From NCBI GenBank assembly GCA_030263805.2, contig CP136010.1:945001-1009000 (forward strand): 64,000 nucleotides of DNA, read 5' to 3'. Origin of the DNA: Pseudomonas sp. FeN3W (GTDB lineage Bacteria > Pseudomonadota > Gammaproteobacteria > Pseudomonadales > Pseudomonadaceae). This document shows positions 24,437 to 33,159 of the stretch, in pieces. The notes beneath the pieces were generated by a model. That model was not told where the DNA came from, ran no database searches, and saw only the letters and a program-made list of their open reading frames with translations. Made by a program: the position numbers and the translations under genes. Within the stretch, counting starts at the first letter, position 1. Each line of letters begins with the position of its first letter.

Positions 24437-24949
24437 TCAGCGCTGACCGGCAGCGCCACCCGTTGCGCCGCCACCAACCGCACCGCCATTGCTGACTCCG
24501 CCTGCACCGTTACCGCTACCTGTTCCGATTCCACCCGGCGGTGTGACGCCGCCCTGATTGGCGTTTCCATTGGCACCACCTGGAGCGGTTTGCGGCTGGG
24601 TAGCGCCTGGAGCAGGATTCGCGCCCACGCTACCGTTCGGCTGGCGGACATTGTTCTGCGGGCTCGGCAAACCGGTCCCGGCCGGCGGGTTCGCAGCACC
24701 CGGAACGTTGGCTCGAGGATTGTAGGCATCACTCTGCACGCCCCCTCGGTTGATGCCAGGCGTCTGCTCCTGAGTGTTGCCCGGTTCACGGATACGGTTG
24801 ATATCGCGACCGATCTGCTGGCGATTTTCTTCCAAATCGGCGCCCATCTGGTCACGCTCCTGCTGCAGAGTCATGTCCTCCTGCTGCGCCAATGCAGCAC
24901 TGGAAATGGCAGTGAGCAACAGTACTAGCGGTAGCTTCGGCTTGTTCAT
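24437..24949 (-). CDS. Exported Gly/Asn/Pro-rich protein
   Basis: Protein of 170 residues with a clear signal peptide (MNKPKLPLVLLLTAISSAALA). A short charged helical segment (about 24-55, QQERDQMGADLEENRQQIG) is followed by a low-complexity region from about 60 to the end, rich in Gly, Asn, Ala, Pro and Gln. No domain is recognised. GGAGG lies 7-11 bases before the ATG at 24949. It is convergent with the DUF1810 gene. The tail resembles disordered or surface-linked segments; any structural role is a guess. Confidence 0.75.
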   Translation of the reverse strand: MNKPKLPLVLLLTAISSAALAQQEDMTLQQERDQMGADLEENRQQIGRDINRIREPGNTQEQTPGINRGGVQSDAYNPRANVPGAANPPAGTGLPSPQNNVRQPNGSVGANPAPGATQPQTAPGGANGNANQGGVTPPGGIGTGSGNGAGGVSNGGAVGGGATGGAAGQR

Positions 24950-25172
24950 TGTTTGTCCTCCGATGCGGTGTAAAACGGAAGACAACCAAATGAAGCAGTC
25001 AGCTTCATCGCCAGACCCATTTGCTGGTGCGGAAATTGCTTTCTCTTGAGTCTGGGCGAATGTCCGGCACGTCTCATTTACCGGCGTCGAATCCTGGAAA
25101 CCGCGGTCACGTACCGTCTCCATCCCTTCGGCAAGGCGATAATCGCTACACACAAGAATAAAAGGCCATGTC

Positions 25173-25268
25173 ATGCTCAAGCAGAAGAAATTTCGGCAGG
25201 CGACCCTGATCGTCATTGCCACGGCAGTGATTCTCATCCTGCCCAACCTGACCCGTATATTCAGCTGA
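25173..25268 (+). CDS. Putative 31-residue membrane miniprotein
   Basis: A short reading frame begins MLKQKKFRQ, runs through a strongly hydrophobic stretch (ATLIVIATAVILILPNL) and ends TRIFS before TGA. AAGG lies seven bases before the ATG. The plan is a positive N-terminus and one transmembrane helix, as in known bacterial miniproteins. It ends 29 bases before the rhodanese start on the same strand, suggesting a two-gene unit. No family is recognised and the call rests on ribosome site, composition and position. Confidence 0.55.
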   Translation: MLKQKKFRQATLIVIATAVILILPNLTRIFS

Positions 25269-25297
25269 GCGCGCACCGGCGCGCTGCGAGGAGTTCA

Positions 25298-25654
25298 ATG
25301 CGCGCGCCCATTCTTTCCCTACTGCTGGCTCTGAGCCTGCACGCATCGGCTGGCGAGATCGACCAGAGCACCGCCCTGAAGATGCTGCAGCGAGCCGACA
25401 CCATACTGATCGATGTAAGGACTGCCGACGAATTCGCCGAAGGAGCGCTACCCGGCGCGGTTCGCATCGAGACTCCGGATATCGCCGCGCGGATCGGAGC
25501 GCTGGCCCCGGAAAAAGATACCCCGGTCGTGCTCTACTGCCGCAGCGGCCGACGCGCCTCCGAAGCGCAGGACGTGCTCGAGAAGCTCGGCTATACACAT
25601 GTCATCAACGCGGGCGGCTACGACGAGCTCGCCACTGCCTTACCTAGCGACTGA
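25298..25654 (+). CDS. Periplasmic single-domain rhodanese
   Basis: Protein of 118 residues: signal peptide (RAPILSLLLALSLHASA) then one rhodanese domain. The active-site loop is CRSGRR, with the catalytic Cys in VVLYCRSG near residue 87, the CxxxxR pattern of functional sulfurtransferases. It would transfer sulfane sulfur or serve redox roles in the periplasm. GAGGAG lies 8-13 bases before the ATG. Confidence 0.88.
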   Translation: MRAPILSLLLALSLHASAGEIDQSTALKMLQRADTILIDVRTADEFAEGALPGAVRIETPDIAARIGALAPEKDTPVVLYCRSGRRASEAQDVLEKLGYTHVINAGGYDELATALPSD

Positions 25655-25722
25655 TAGCGCCAAAGCGGCCATCGAGTCCGCCAGCAGCACTCATCCCCAC
25701 CGCCGACATAGGGAACTTATGA

Positions 25723-25758
25723 GCAGCGAGGGCCACTGAAAAACGTGGCCTTCGCTGC
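25723..25758. other. Long hairpin upstream of mscS
   Basis: GCAGCGAGGGCCAC (25723-25736) pairs with GTGGCCTTCGCTGC (25745-25758), 14 bp with one G-T wobble, around the loop TGAAAAAC. It lies 30 bases before the mscS start codon. No T-tract follows, so either a weak terminator for the rhodanese message or a leader structure for mscS. Confidence 0.5.
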
Positions 25759-25787
25759 ATCATACGCACCCTTATCGGAGGATATGG

Positions 25788-26927
25788 ATGAACTGGGACG
25801 CCCTGCTCAACGAGACTCTCTGGATCAACCTGGCGATCGTGCTGGGCATCACCATCGTCAGCTATCTGGTTCTGCGCGCCATCCTCGGGATCGTCACGCG
25901 GCGCCTCAACAAGCTCGCCACCGGGTCCAAGACCAAGTTCCTCGGCATCACCGCCGAACTGCTTTCACGCACCAGCAATCTGCTGATCCTGGCTTTCTCA
26001 CTGCTGATCGCACTGAAAACCATCGAGCTGTCGCCCCGCTGGGAATCGACGATGTCCCACGGCTGGTTCATCGCCCTCGCGTTCCAGTTCGCGCTGTGGA
26101 TGGACACAGGCGTGCGTCTGTGGATGGAGAGCTTGACCCGCGACGGCAAGGCACGCAATCCGGTCACCACCACCATCATCGGCATCATGATCCGCATCGT
26201 CGTCTGGACCATGATGCTGCTGTCGATCCTGGCCAATCTAGGTGTCGACATCACCGCCATGGTCGCCAGCCTCGGCGTTGGCGGTATCGCCATCGCCCTG
26301 GCAGTGCAGACGCTGCTCAGCGACATCTTCGCCTCGCTGTCGATCGGCGTGGACAAGCCCTTCGAGATCGGGGATTTCGTGGTCTTCGGCGAGGTTGCCG
26401 GCAACATCGAGCACATTGGCCTGAAAACCACGCGCATTCGCGCCCTCAGCGGTGAGCAGGTCGTGGTTGCCAACGCCGATCTGCTGCGGCAGATCGTGCA
26501 CAACTACAAGCGCATGAACACCCGGCGGATCGTCTTCAAGTTCGGCATCACCTACGACACACCGACCGAAAAGGTGAAAGAGGTGGCGGCATTGGTGAAG
26601 CGCATCATCGAAGGCATCGAAATGGCCAAGTTCGACCGCGCGCATTTCCTCGGTTTCGACGACAGCCAGCTGACCTTCGAGGTCGTCTACATCATGCAAG
26701 TCTCGGACTACAACAAGTACATGGACACCCAGCAGGAGATCAACCTCGCCCTGCTGCAGGGCATTCGCGACATGGGCGTGCAGTTCGCCTTCCCCACCCG
26801 CAGCATCGAGTTCATCGGCGGACGGCTGCCGGAAATCAATGTTGCCGGCGTGCCGCAGGAAAAGCCTGCAGCCAACCAGAACGCCGACGATGGCGACGCG
26901 CCAATACTCGGCGCCCGGCCGACCTGA
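25788..26927 (+). CDS. MscS family mechanosensitive channel
   Basis: Small-conductance mechanosensitive channel homologue, 379 residues. Four to five N-terminal hydrophobic segments lead to the pore helix and the conserved beta-domain (LGVGGIAIALAVQTLLSDIFASLSIGVD, then FEIGDFVVFGEVAGNIEHIGLKTTRI). A C-terminal alpha/beta cytoplasmic cage follows, with a disordered Pro/Asp-rich tail. It would release solutes on osmotic downshock. GGAGG lies 8-12 bases before the ATG. Confidence 0.93.
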   Translation: MNWDALLNETLWINLAIVLGITIVSYLVLRAILGIVTRRLNKLATGSKTKFLGITAELLSRTSNLLILAFSLLIALKTIELSPRWESTMSHGWFIALAFQFALWMDTGVRLWMESLTRDGKARNPVTTTIIGIMIRIVVWTMMLLSILANLGVDITAMVASLGVGGIAIALAVQTLLSDIFASLSIGVDKPFEIGDFVVFGEVAGNIEHIGLKTTRIRALSGEQVVVANADLLRQIVHNYKRMNTRRIVFKFGITYDTPTEKVKEVAALVKRIIEGIEMAKFDRAHFLGFDDSQLTFEVVYIMQVSDYNKYMDTQQEINLALLQGIRDMGVQFAFPTRSIEFIGGRLPEINVAGVPQEKPAANQNADDGDAPILGARPT

Positions 26928-27041
26928 GCCATGCCCCCGTCGTCGCCGGTTGGCCGGCGGCGACACCTCGTCCCTTCGCTGCAGCGGCGCAAGCGCCTAT
27001 GCTGAAGACGGAAGCTGTTCGAACCCAAAAGGATAAGACTC

Positions 27042-29486
27042 ATGACGCTGCTCTGGTTGCTGGTTCTACTGCTCGGCATTGCCGTAATCGCCCACCTGCG
27101 CCTGTCGCCGGTGCCGGCACTGGTGATCGTCGCCACCTATCTGGTCTTCATGACCGCTGCCGACACCTCCGGGGTGGTGGTATTCCTGCTCTGGCTCGTC
27201 TTGATCGCCATTGCGGTGCCACTGCTCGTCGCAGACGTGCGCCGCAAGTACTTCAGCGGGCCGATGTTCGATTGGTTCAAGAAGGTGCTACCGCCCATTT
27301 CCGCCACCGAGCGCGACGCCATCGATGCCGGCACCGTCTGGTGGGACGGCGAACTGTTCAGCGGCCGCCCGGACTGGGACACCCTGCTCGGCTATCCGCG
27401 GGCGCGCCTGACGGATGAAGAACAAGCCTTCCTCGACGGCCCCACCGAGACCCTCTGCGCACTGGTCAGCGAATGGGATATCGCCCAGCGCATGGACCTG
27501 CCACCTGCCGCCTGGGACTACATCAAGGCGGAAGGCTTCTTCGCCCTCATCATTCCCAAGGAATATGGCGGCAAGGGCTTCTCCGCCTACGCCCATTCAC
27601 AAATCGTGATGAAACTCGCCACCCGTAGCGGCGATCTGGCCAGCACCGTGATGGTGCCCAACTCCCTCGGTCCGGCCGAATTGCTGATGCACTATGGCAC
27701 CGAGGAGCAGCGCAACCACTACCTGCCGCGCCTGGCCAACGGCACGGACATTCCCTGCTTTGCCCTGACCGGCCCCTATGCCGGCTCCGACGCCGGTGCC
27801 ATGAACGACAGCGGCGTGATCTGCAAGGGTCAGTGGCAGGGCGAGGAAGTGCTCGGTCTGCGCCTGAACTGGGAGAAGCGCTACATCACCCTCGGCCCGG
27901 TCGCGACCCTGCTCGGCGTGGCCTTCAAGACCTACGACCCGGACCACTTGCTGGGCGATGAGGAAGAACTCGGCATCAGCCTGGCGCTGATCCCCACCGA
28001 TACCCCCGGCGTCGATATCGGCCGTCGTCACCTGCCGCTGGGCGCGGCCTTCATGAACGGGCCGAATTGGGGCAAGGATGTCTTCGTGCCGCTGGATGCG
28101 ATCATCGGCGGTCGCGACATGATCGGCAAAGGTTGGATGATGCTGATGAACTGCCTGTCGGTCGGGCGTTCGATCTCCCTGCCGGCGACCGGCACCAGCG
28201 CCGCCAAGGTCTGCGGCTACGTCGGTGGTCGCTATGCGCAGGTCCGTGAGCAGTTCAACGTGCCACTCGCCGCCTTCGAAGGCATTCAGGAGCCGCTGGC
28301 GCGTATCGGCGGCAACGCCTGGCTGATGGACGCGGCGCGCATTCTCACTGCCAACGCGGTGGACCTGGGCGAGAAGCCCTCGGTGCTCTCGGCGATTCTC
28401 AAGTACCACCTCACCGAGCGTGGCCGCGCCTGCATCACCGACGCCATGGATATCCACGGCGGCAAGGGCATCATCCTTGGCCCGAACAATTACCTCGGGC
28501 GCCTGTGGCTGTCGGCACCGATCTCCATCACCGTGGAAGGCGCCAACATCCTCTCGCGCAACCTGATGATCTTCGGCCAGGGAGCGATTCGCTGCCATCC
28601 GTTCGTGTTGCGTGAAATGGAGCTGGTCCACGAGCCGGACCGCGAAGCCGCTGTTGTGAAATTCGATGACCTGCTGATGCAGCACATCGGCTTTGCCGTC
28701 AGCAACACGGCCAGCACCCTGCTGCTGGGTCTGAGCTTCGGTCTGATGGGGCGTGTGCCGGGGACGAGCGTCACGCAGCCCTACTTCCGCGCACTCAATC
28801 GCATCGCCGCGGCATTCGCCATGCTGGCCGATCTGTCGATGATGCTGCTCGGTGGCGAGCTCAAGCGTCGCGAGCGGCTATCGGCGCGCCTCGGCGACGT
28901 GCTCAGCCATCTCTACCTCGCCTCCGCAGCGCTCAAGCAGTTCCATGACCTCGGCCATCCGACCGAACAGGAGCCGCTGCTGCGCTGGGCGCTGGAGGAT
29001 TGCCTGGAAAAGGCCGAATCCGCTCTGCAGGACGTGCTGGCCAACTTCCCCAACCGCATTCTCGGGCACCTGCTGCATGCCCTGGTGTTCCCCTTCGGCG
29101 CACGCCACAAGGGGCCTTCCGACGTACTGGACGCCGAGGTCGCCGCCCTCCTCGGCCGCCCGGAAGGCGATCCGGCATTGGAGCGCATCCTCGATGGCAT
29201 GTACCGCCCGCAAGATCCCGAGCAGCCACTCGGTGCGCTGAAGCACGCCTTCGAAATCCTCGCCACCAGCCAGGACGCGGCGAAGAAGCTGGCCAAGGCG
29301 CTCAAGTCCGGCACGGTTATGCCGGCCGCCGGCGAAAGCCCGATCGACGCGGCGCTGGCAGCCGGTGCCATCGATGCCGTTGAAGCCGAACAGTTGCAGA
29401 TGGCAGAGCTGGCACGGCGCAAAGTCATCGACGTGGACGACTTCGCCAAGGAGGACCTGCAGCTGCAGGAAGGGCGAACTCGCTGA
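27042..29486 (+). CDS. fadE: Acyl-CoA dehydrogenase FadE
   Basis: Flavoprotein of 814 residues catalysing the first oxidation of fatty-acid beta-oxidation, acyl-CoA to trans-2-enoyl-CoA. Two N-terminal hydrophobic segments (about 1-65) suggest membrane attachment, as in E. coli FadE, which has the same length. The central ACAD domain (about 90-500) has CFALTGPYAGSDAG and the FAD/substrate region DAMDIHGGKGI. The C-terminal DUF1974-type region completes the FadE architecture. AAGGATAAG precedes the ATG. Confidence 0.95.
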   Translation: MTLLWLLVLLLGIAVIAHLRLSPVPALVIVATYLVFMTAADTSGVVVFLLWLVLIAIAVPLLVADVRRKYFSGPMFDWFKKVLPPISATERDAIDAGTVWWDGELFSGRPDWDTLLGYPRARLTDEEQAFLDGPTETLCALVSEWDIAQRMDLPPAAWDYIKAEGFFALIIPKEYGGKGFSAYAHSQIVMKLATRSGDLASTVMVPNSLGPAELLMHYGTEEQRNHYLPRLANGTDIPCFALTGPYAGSDAGAMNDSGVICKGQWQGEEVLGLRLNWEKRYITLGPVATLLGVAFKTYDPDHLLGDEEELGISLALIPTDTPGVDIGRRHLPLGAAFMNGPNWGKDVFVPLDAIIGGRDMIGKGWMMLMNCLSVGRSISLPATGTSAAKVCGYVGGRYAQVREQFNVPLAAFEGIQEPLARIGGNAWLMDAARILTANAVDLGEKPSVLSAILKYHLTERGRACITDAMDIHGGKGIILGPNNYLGRLWLSAPISITVEGANILSRNLMIFGQGAIRCHPFVLREMELVHEPDREAAVVKFDDLLMQHIGFAVSNTASTLLLGLSFGLMGRVPGTSVTQPYFRALNRIAAAFAMLADLSMMLLGGELKRRERLSARLGDVLSHLYLASAALKQFHDLGHPTEQEPLLRWALEDCLEKAESALQDVLANFPNRILGHLLHALVFPFGARHKGPSDVLDAEVAALLGRPEGDPALERILDGMYRPQDPEQPLGALKHAFEILATSQDAAKKLAKALKSGTVMPAAGESPIDAALAAGAIDAVEAEQLQMAELARRKVIDVDDFAKEDLQLQEGRTR

Positions 29487-29506
29487 TACACGAGCAACCC
29501 CCGGTA

Positions 29507-29584
29507 GCCCGTTCATGAACGGGCCTGGCCCGCCCCATAGCCCGGCGAGCGAACTCCAAGCGCTTCGCCGGGCTCCAATCCTGC
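29507..29584. repeat. Two palindromes downstream of fadE
   Basis: GCCCGTTCATGAACGGGC (29507-29524) is a perfect 18-bp palindrome. It is followed by AGCCCGGCGA (29539-29548) pairing with TCGCCGGGCT (29575-29584). Both fit Pseudomonas-type intergenic palindromic elements and may cap or end the fadE message. Confidence 0.55.
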
Positions 29585-29608
29585 AAGCCCATCGAACTGC
29601 CAGTCGTC

Positions 29609-30622
29609 ATGGATCTTGTCGTCGCTCGCCCCGAAGGCCTGTATTGCCCACCCGGTGATTTCTACATCGATCCCTGGCGCCCGGTCGATCGCGCCGTCAT
29701 CACCCACGCCCACGGCGACCACGCGCGCTGGGGCATGGGCCATTACCTGGCTTCCAGCGACAGCGAAGGCATCCTGCGTTCGCGCATCGCCGCCGACATG
29801 CCGCTGCAGACGCTGGCCTACGGCGAATCCATCGAGCATCACGGGGTAAAGCTCAGCTTCCATCCCGCTGGCCATGTACTCGGTTCCGCCCAGGTGCGAC
29901 TGGAGTATCGCGGCGAGGTCTGGGTCGCCTCCGGCGACTACAAGGTCGAGCCGGACGGCACCTGCGCCCCTTTCGAGCCGGTGCGTTGCCACACCTTCAT
30001 CACCGAATCGACCTTCGGCCTGCCGATCTACAAATGGCCGTCTCAGGCCGAGGTATTTCGCGAAATCAACGACTGGTGGCGCGCCAACGCCGCGGCCGGA
30101 CGTGCCAGCGTGCTGTTTTGCTACGCCTTCGGCAAGGCACAGCGCATCCTGCACGGATTGGATGAAAGCATCGGCACCATCGTCGTGCATGGCGCGGTCG
30201 AGCCACTGAACAAGGTCTACCGTGAGGGCGGCGTGCGTCTTCCGCCGACCGTCTATGCCGGCGACCTGAAAAAGGGCGACCCGCGCCTGAAGCACGCCAT
30301 CATCCTCGCCCCACCGTCGGCTGGCGGCAGCACCTGGATGCGCCGCTTCGGTGACTACGCCGACGCCTTCGCCAGCGGCTGGATGATGCTGCGTGGCACC
30401 CGCCGTCGCCGCGGGGTCGACCGCGGCTTCGTGCTGTCCGATCACGCCGACTGGCCAGGCCTGCTCTGGGCCATCGAGCAGACCGGCGCCGAGCGGGTGA
30501 TGGTCACCCACGGGTCCGTTCCCATTCTGGTGCGCTATCTGCGCGAAATGCGCGGCCTCGATGCCCAGGCCTTCGAGACCGAATACGGCGAAGAGGATGA
30601 TGCCGCCCAGGAGGCCGAATGA
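29609..30622 (+). CDS. Ligase-associated metallo-beta-lactamase-fold DNA exonuclease
   Basis: Protein of 337 residues of the beta-CASP/MBL nuclease superfamily in its bacterial ligase-associated branch. The metal motif THAHGDHARW gives His33, His35, Asp37 and His38; further ligands are in HPAGHVLGSAQ, SGDYK and FVLSDHADW. It is predicted to trim DNA ends for the ligase encoded next. It heads the cassette exonuclease-ligase-helicase-PdeM. The gap to the ligase is 115 bases and contains a REP-like palindrome. Confidence 0.88.
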   Translation: MDLVVARPEGLYCPPGDFYIDPWRPVDRAVITHAHGDHARWGMGHYLASSDSEGILRSRIAADMPLQTLAYGESIEHHGVKLSFHPAGHVLGSAQVRLEYRGEVWVASGDYKVEPDGTCAPFEPVRCHTFITESTFGLPIYKWPSQAEVFREINDWWRANAAAGRASVLFCYAFGKAQRILHGLDESIGTIVVHGAVEPLNKVYREGGVRLPPTVYAGDLKKGDPRLKHAIILAPPSAGGSTWMRRFGDYADAFASGWMMLRGTRRRRGVDRGFVLSDHADWPGLLWAIEQTGAERVMVTHGSVPILVRYLREMRGLDAQAFETEYGEEDDAAQEAE

Positions 30623-30678
30623 GCGGCAGCCGTGCCTTGCGCCTCCTGCCATCTAATACCGGCGCAGAAGGTTCACGC

Positions 30679-30708
30679 TCCTGTAGCAGAGAGTTTGCTC
30701 GCGAACAG
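30679..30708. repeat. Degenerate REP element
   Basis: The stretch around TGTAGCAGAGAGTTTGCTCGCGAAC resembles the widespread Pseudomonas REP sequence GTAGGAGCGAGCTTGCTCGCGAA with a few changes. It lies between the exonuclease and ligase genes. Confidence 0.55.
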
Positions 30709-30737
30709 CCTGTCGCAGCGGATACAGGCGGGCCGAA

Positions 30738-32447
30738 ATGAAAGCCTTCGCCACCCTCTATAGCCGCCTCGACGCCACCACCTCGAGCAACGCCAAGCTT
30801 GCGGCGATGCGCGACTACTTTCGCGACGCCGATCCGGCCGACGCCGCCTGGGCCGTCTATTTCCTGGCCGGCGGACGACCGCGCCAGCTGGTCCCGACCC
30901 GCGTGCTGCGGGAAACCGCGATGCAGGCCTCGGGCTTGCCGGAATGGCTGTTCGAGGAAAGCTACCAAGCGGTCGGCGACATGGCCGAGACCATCTCGCT
31001 GCTGATGCCCGAGGCCGAACACAGCTCCGAGGACGGGCTGGCAGTGTGGATGCAGGACAAGCTGCTGCCCCTACGCGGGCTGCCGCCGGAAGAACTGGCC
31101 GAGCGCCTGCCTGCACTCTGGGCACAGCTGGATCGGCTGAGCCTGATGGTCTGCATCAAGCTGATCACCGGCGCCTTCCGCGTTGGCGTCTCGAAGCTGC
31201 TGGTCACCCGCGCGCTGGCCTCGCTGGTCGATCTCGACCCCAAGCGCGTCGCGCAACGGCTGGTGGGCTATACCGACCTGTCGCATCGCCCCAGCGCCGA
31301 GGGCTACCGCGCACTGGTCGCCGACGAATCCGAACACGAGCACGCCCAGCGCGGCGGCCAGCCCTACCCGTTCTTTCTCGCCCATCCGCTGCAGGCGCCG
31401 GTCGAAGCGTTCAACACCCTGCTCGGCGCGCCGGACGACTGGTTCATCGAATGGAAGTGGGACGGGATCCGCGCCCAGCTGGTCAAGCGTGACGGGCAGA
31501 TGTGGGTCTGGTCGCGCGGAGAGGAGCTGGTCAGCGAGCGTTTTCCCGAGTTGTGCGAGCTGGCTGGCTGCCTGCCGGACGGCACGGTGATCGATGGCGA
31601 AATCCTGGTCTGGAAGCACGCGCCCGGCGAGCCGGCGACCGAACTCTTCGAGCAGCCAGACCGCGATGATGGCGACGCAACCCAACGCTTCGGCGTACAG
31701 CCCTTCGCCCTGTTGCAGCAGCGTATCGGCCGCAAGAACCTGACCGCCAAGGTCCTGCAGGACGCCCCGGTGGCAGTGCTCGCCTACGACCTGCTGGAAT
31801 GGCAGGGCGAGGATTGGCGGCAGCGCGAACACCGCGAACGCCGGCAGCAGCTCGAAACGGTGATCGGGCAATGCCCCAACCCGCGCCTGATGCTCTCGCC
31901 GCTGGTAACCGGCAGCGACTGGGCCGATCTGGCCCGCCAGCGTGAAGCCTCTCGCGCCTTGGGCGTCGAGGGCATGATGATCAAGGCGCGCGCCGCCCAG
32001 TATGGCGTCGGCCGCACCAAGGACGTGGGCCTCTGGTGGAAATGGAAGATCGATCCGTACTCGGTCGATGCCGTGCTGATCTACGCCCAGCGCGGCCATG
32101 GCCGCCGCGCCAGCCTTTATACCGACTACACCTTTGCCGTCTGGGACGGCGAGCCGGGCGATCCCGAACGCAAACTGATGCCCTTCGCCAAGGCCTATTC
32201 CGGGTTGACCGACGAGGAGATGCGCAAGGTCGACGCCATCGTGCGCAAGACCACCGTGGAGAAATTCGGCCCGGTGCGCAGTGTTACCCCGACGCTGGTG
32301 TTCGAACTCGGCTTCGAAGGCATCGCCGCCAGCAGCCGACACAAGAGTGGTATCGCCGTGCGCTTCCCGCGCATGTTGCGCTGGCGCCTCGACAAGCCGG
32401 TGGATGAAGCCGATACCCTGGAGACGCTGAAGGAATTGCTGGGATGA
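30738..32447 (+). CDS. ATP-dependent DNA ligase
   Basis: Ligase of 569 residues. A helical N-terminal DNA-binding domain (about 1-205) precedes the adenylation domain with the nucleotidyl lysine Lys240 in the motif EWKWDGIR, then motif III-like segments, VEGMMIKA and KWKIDPYSVDAVLIYAQ, and an OB-fold domain to the end. It seals nicks using ATP, in addition to the essential NAD+-dependent LigA that is expected elsewhere. Flanking nuclease and helicase genes mark it as the ligase of the Lhr-associated repair cassette. Confidence 0.92.
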   Translation: MKAFATLYSRLDATTSSNAKLAAMRDYFRDADPADAAWAVYFLAGGRPRQLVPTRVLRETAMQASGLPEWLFEESYQAVGDMAETISLLMPEAEHSSEDGLAVWMQDKLLPLRGLPPEELAERLPALWAQLDRLSLMVCIKLITGAFRVGVSKLLVTRALASLVDLDPKRVAQRLVGYTDLSHRPSAEGYRALVADESEHEHAQRGGQPYPFFLAHPLQAPVEAFNTLLGAPDDWFIEWKWDGIRAQLVKRDGQMWVWSRGEELVSERFPELCELAGCLPDGTVIDGEILVWKHAPGEPATELFEQPDRDDGDATQRFGVQPFALLQQRIGRKNLTAKVLQDAPVAVLAYDLLEWQGEDWRQREHRERRQQLETVIGQCPNPRLMLSPLVTGSDWADLARQREASRALGVEGMMIKARAAQYGVGRTKDVGLWWKWKIDPYSVDAVLIYAQRGHGRRASLYTDYTFAVWDGEPGDPERKLMPFAKAYSGLTDEEMRKVDAIVRKTTVEKFGPVRSVTPTLVFELGFEGIAASSRHKSGIAVRFPRMLRWRLDKPVDEADTLETLKELLG

Positions 32448-32484
32448 AATTGCAATGCCTGGCGCCCACCGAGTCCAAACATCC

Positions 32485-33000
32485 CTCACCCCAGCCCTCT
32501 CCCAGAGGGAGAGGGCGCCATAGCGGTGCGGCTGCGAGCCGCGGCGTCAGACGACTGGACGGTGTATTCCCTGCCTCGGCGTCAACGGGGACGAATGCGC
32601 GGGGAAGCGTTGCTGAATCCGTACCCAACCCGTCCTCACCCCAGCCCTCTCCCAGAGGGAGAGGGAGCCATGGCGGTGCGGCTGCGAGCCGCGGCGTTAG
32701 ACGGCTGGGCGGTGTATTCCCTGCCTCGGCGTCGGCGGGGACGCGAGTACGGGGAAGCGTTGCTGAATCCGTACCCAATCCGTCCTCACCCCAGCCCTCT
32801 CCCAGAGGGAGAGGGAGCCATAGCGGTGCGGCTGCGAACCGGGGCGTCAGGCGGCTGGACGGTGTATTCCCTGCCTCTGCGTCAACGGGGACGCGAGTGC
32901 GGGGAAGCGTTGGTGAATCCGTGCCCAACCTGCCCTTGCCCCGGCCCTATTCTGAAGGGAGAAGGGGCCACAGCCGTGCGGCCTCGCGCGAAACGTCAGG
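32485..33000. repeat. 150-bp tandem repeat array
   Basis: Three near-identical 150-bp units start at 32485, 32635 and 32785, and a diverged partial fourth at 32935. Each opens with CTCACCCCAGCCCTCTCCC and the palindrome CCCTCTCCC-AGA-GGGAGAGGG, then a GC-rich stretch with GTGTATTCCCTGCCTC. Because 150 is divisible by three, all frames repeat and give long spurious open frames on both strands. The array separates the ligase from the helicase. Confidence 0.92.
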
Positions 33001-33016
33001 CCCGCTGAGTAATCGC

Positions 33017-33050
33017 CACCCTCTCCCTGAGGGAGAGGGGCTGGGGGTGA
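33017..33050 (-). repeat. Inverted copy of the repeat palindrome
   Basis: CCACCCTCTCCCTGAGGGAG and the following GGGGCTGGGGGTGAGG are the reverse complement of the start of each 150-bp unit. The array is therefore closed by an element in opposite orientation, as in paired REP/BIME arrangements. Confidence 0.75.
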
Positions 33051-33159
33051 GGGGGAAGACGGGTCACTGGGCGTCAGCGAGTTCACGCCGCCCGTCGCCG
33101 GCACACTACACGGGAGCACCTCTCGCCCCCGCCAACATCACGTCCCGGCAGCACCGCCA

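Larger units (their letters stand above)
32448..33159. other. Gene-free gap inside the repair cassette
   Basis: About 710 bases between the ligase stop and helicase start. Apart from the 150-bp array and an inverted palindrome copy near 33017-33050, I see no gene, promoter of obvious strength or RNA. The ~100 bases just before the helicase (33060-33159) are non-repetitive and may hold its own promoter. Confidence 0.7.

Noticed and set aside
32485..33000. Possible CRISPR array
   Set aside because: Units are 150 bp and identical throughout, with no short repeat/unique spacer alternation and no cas genes.
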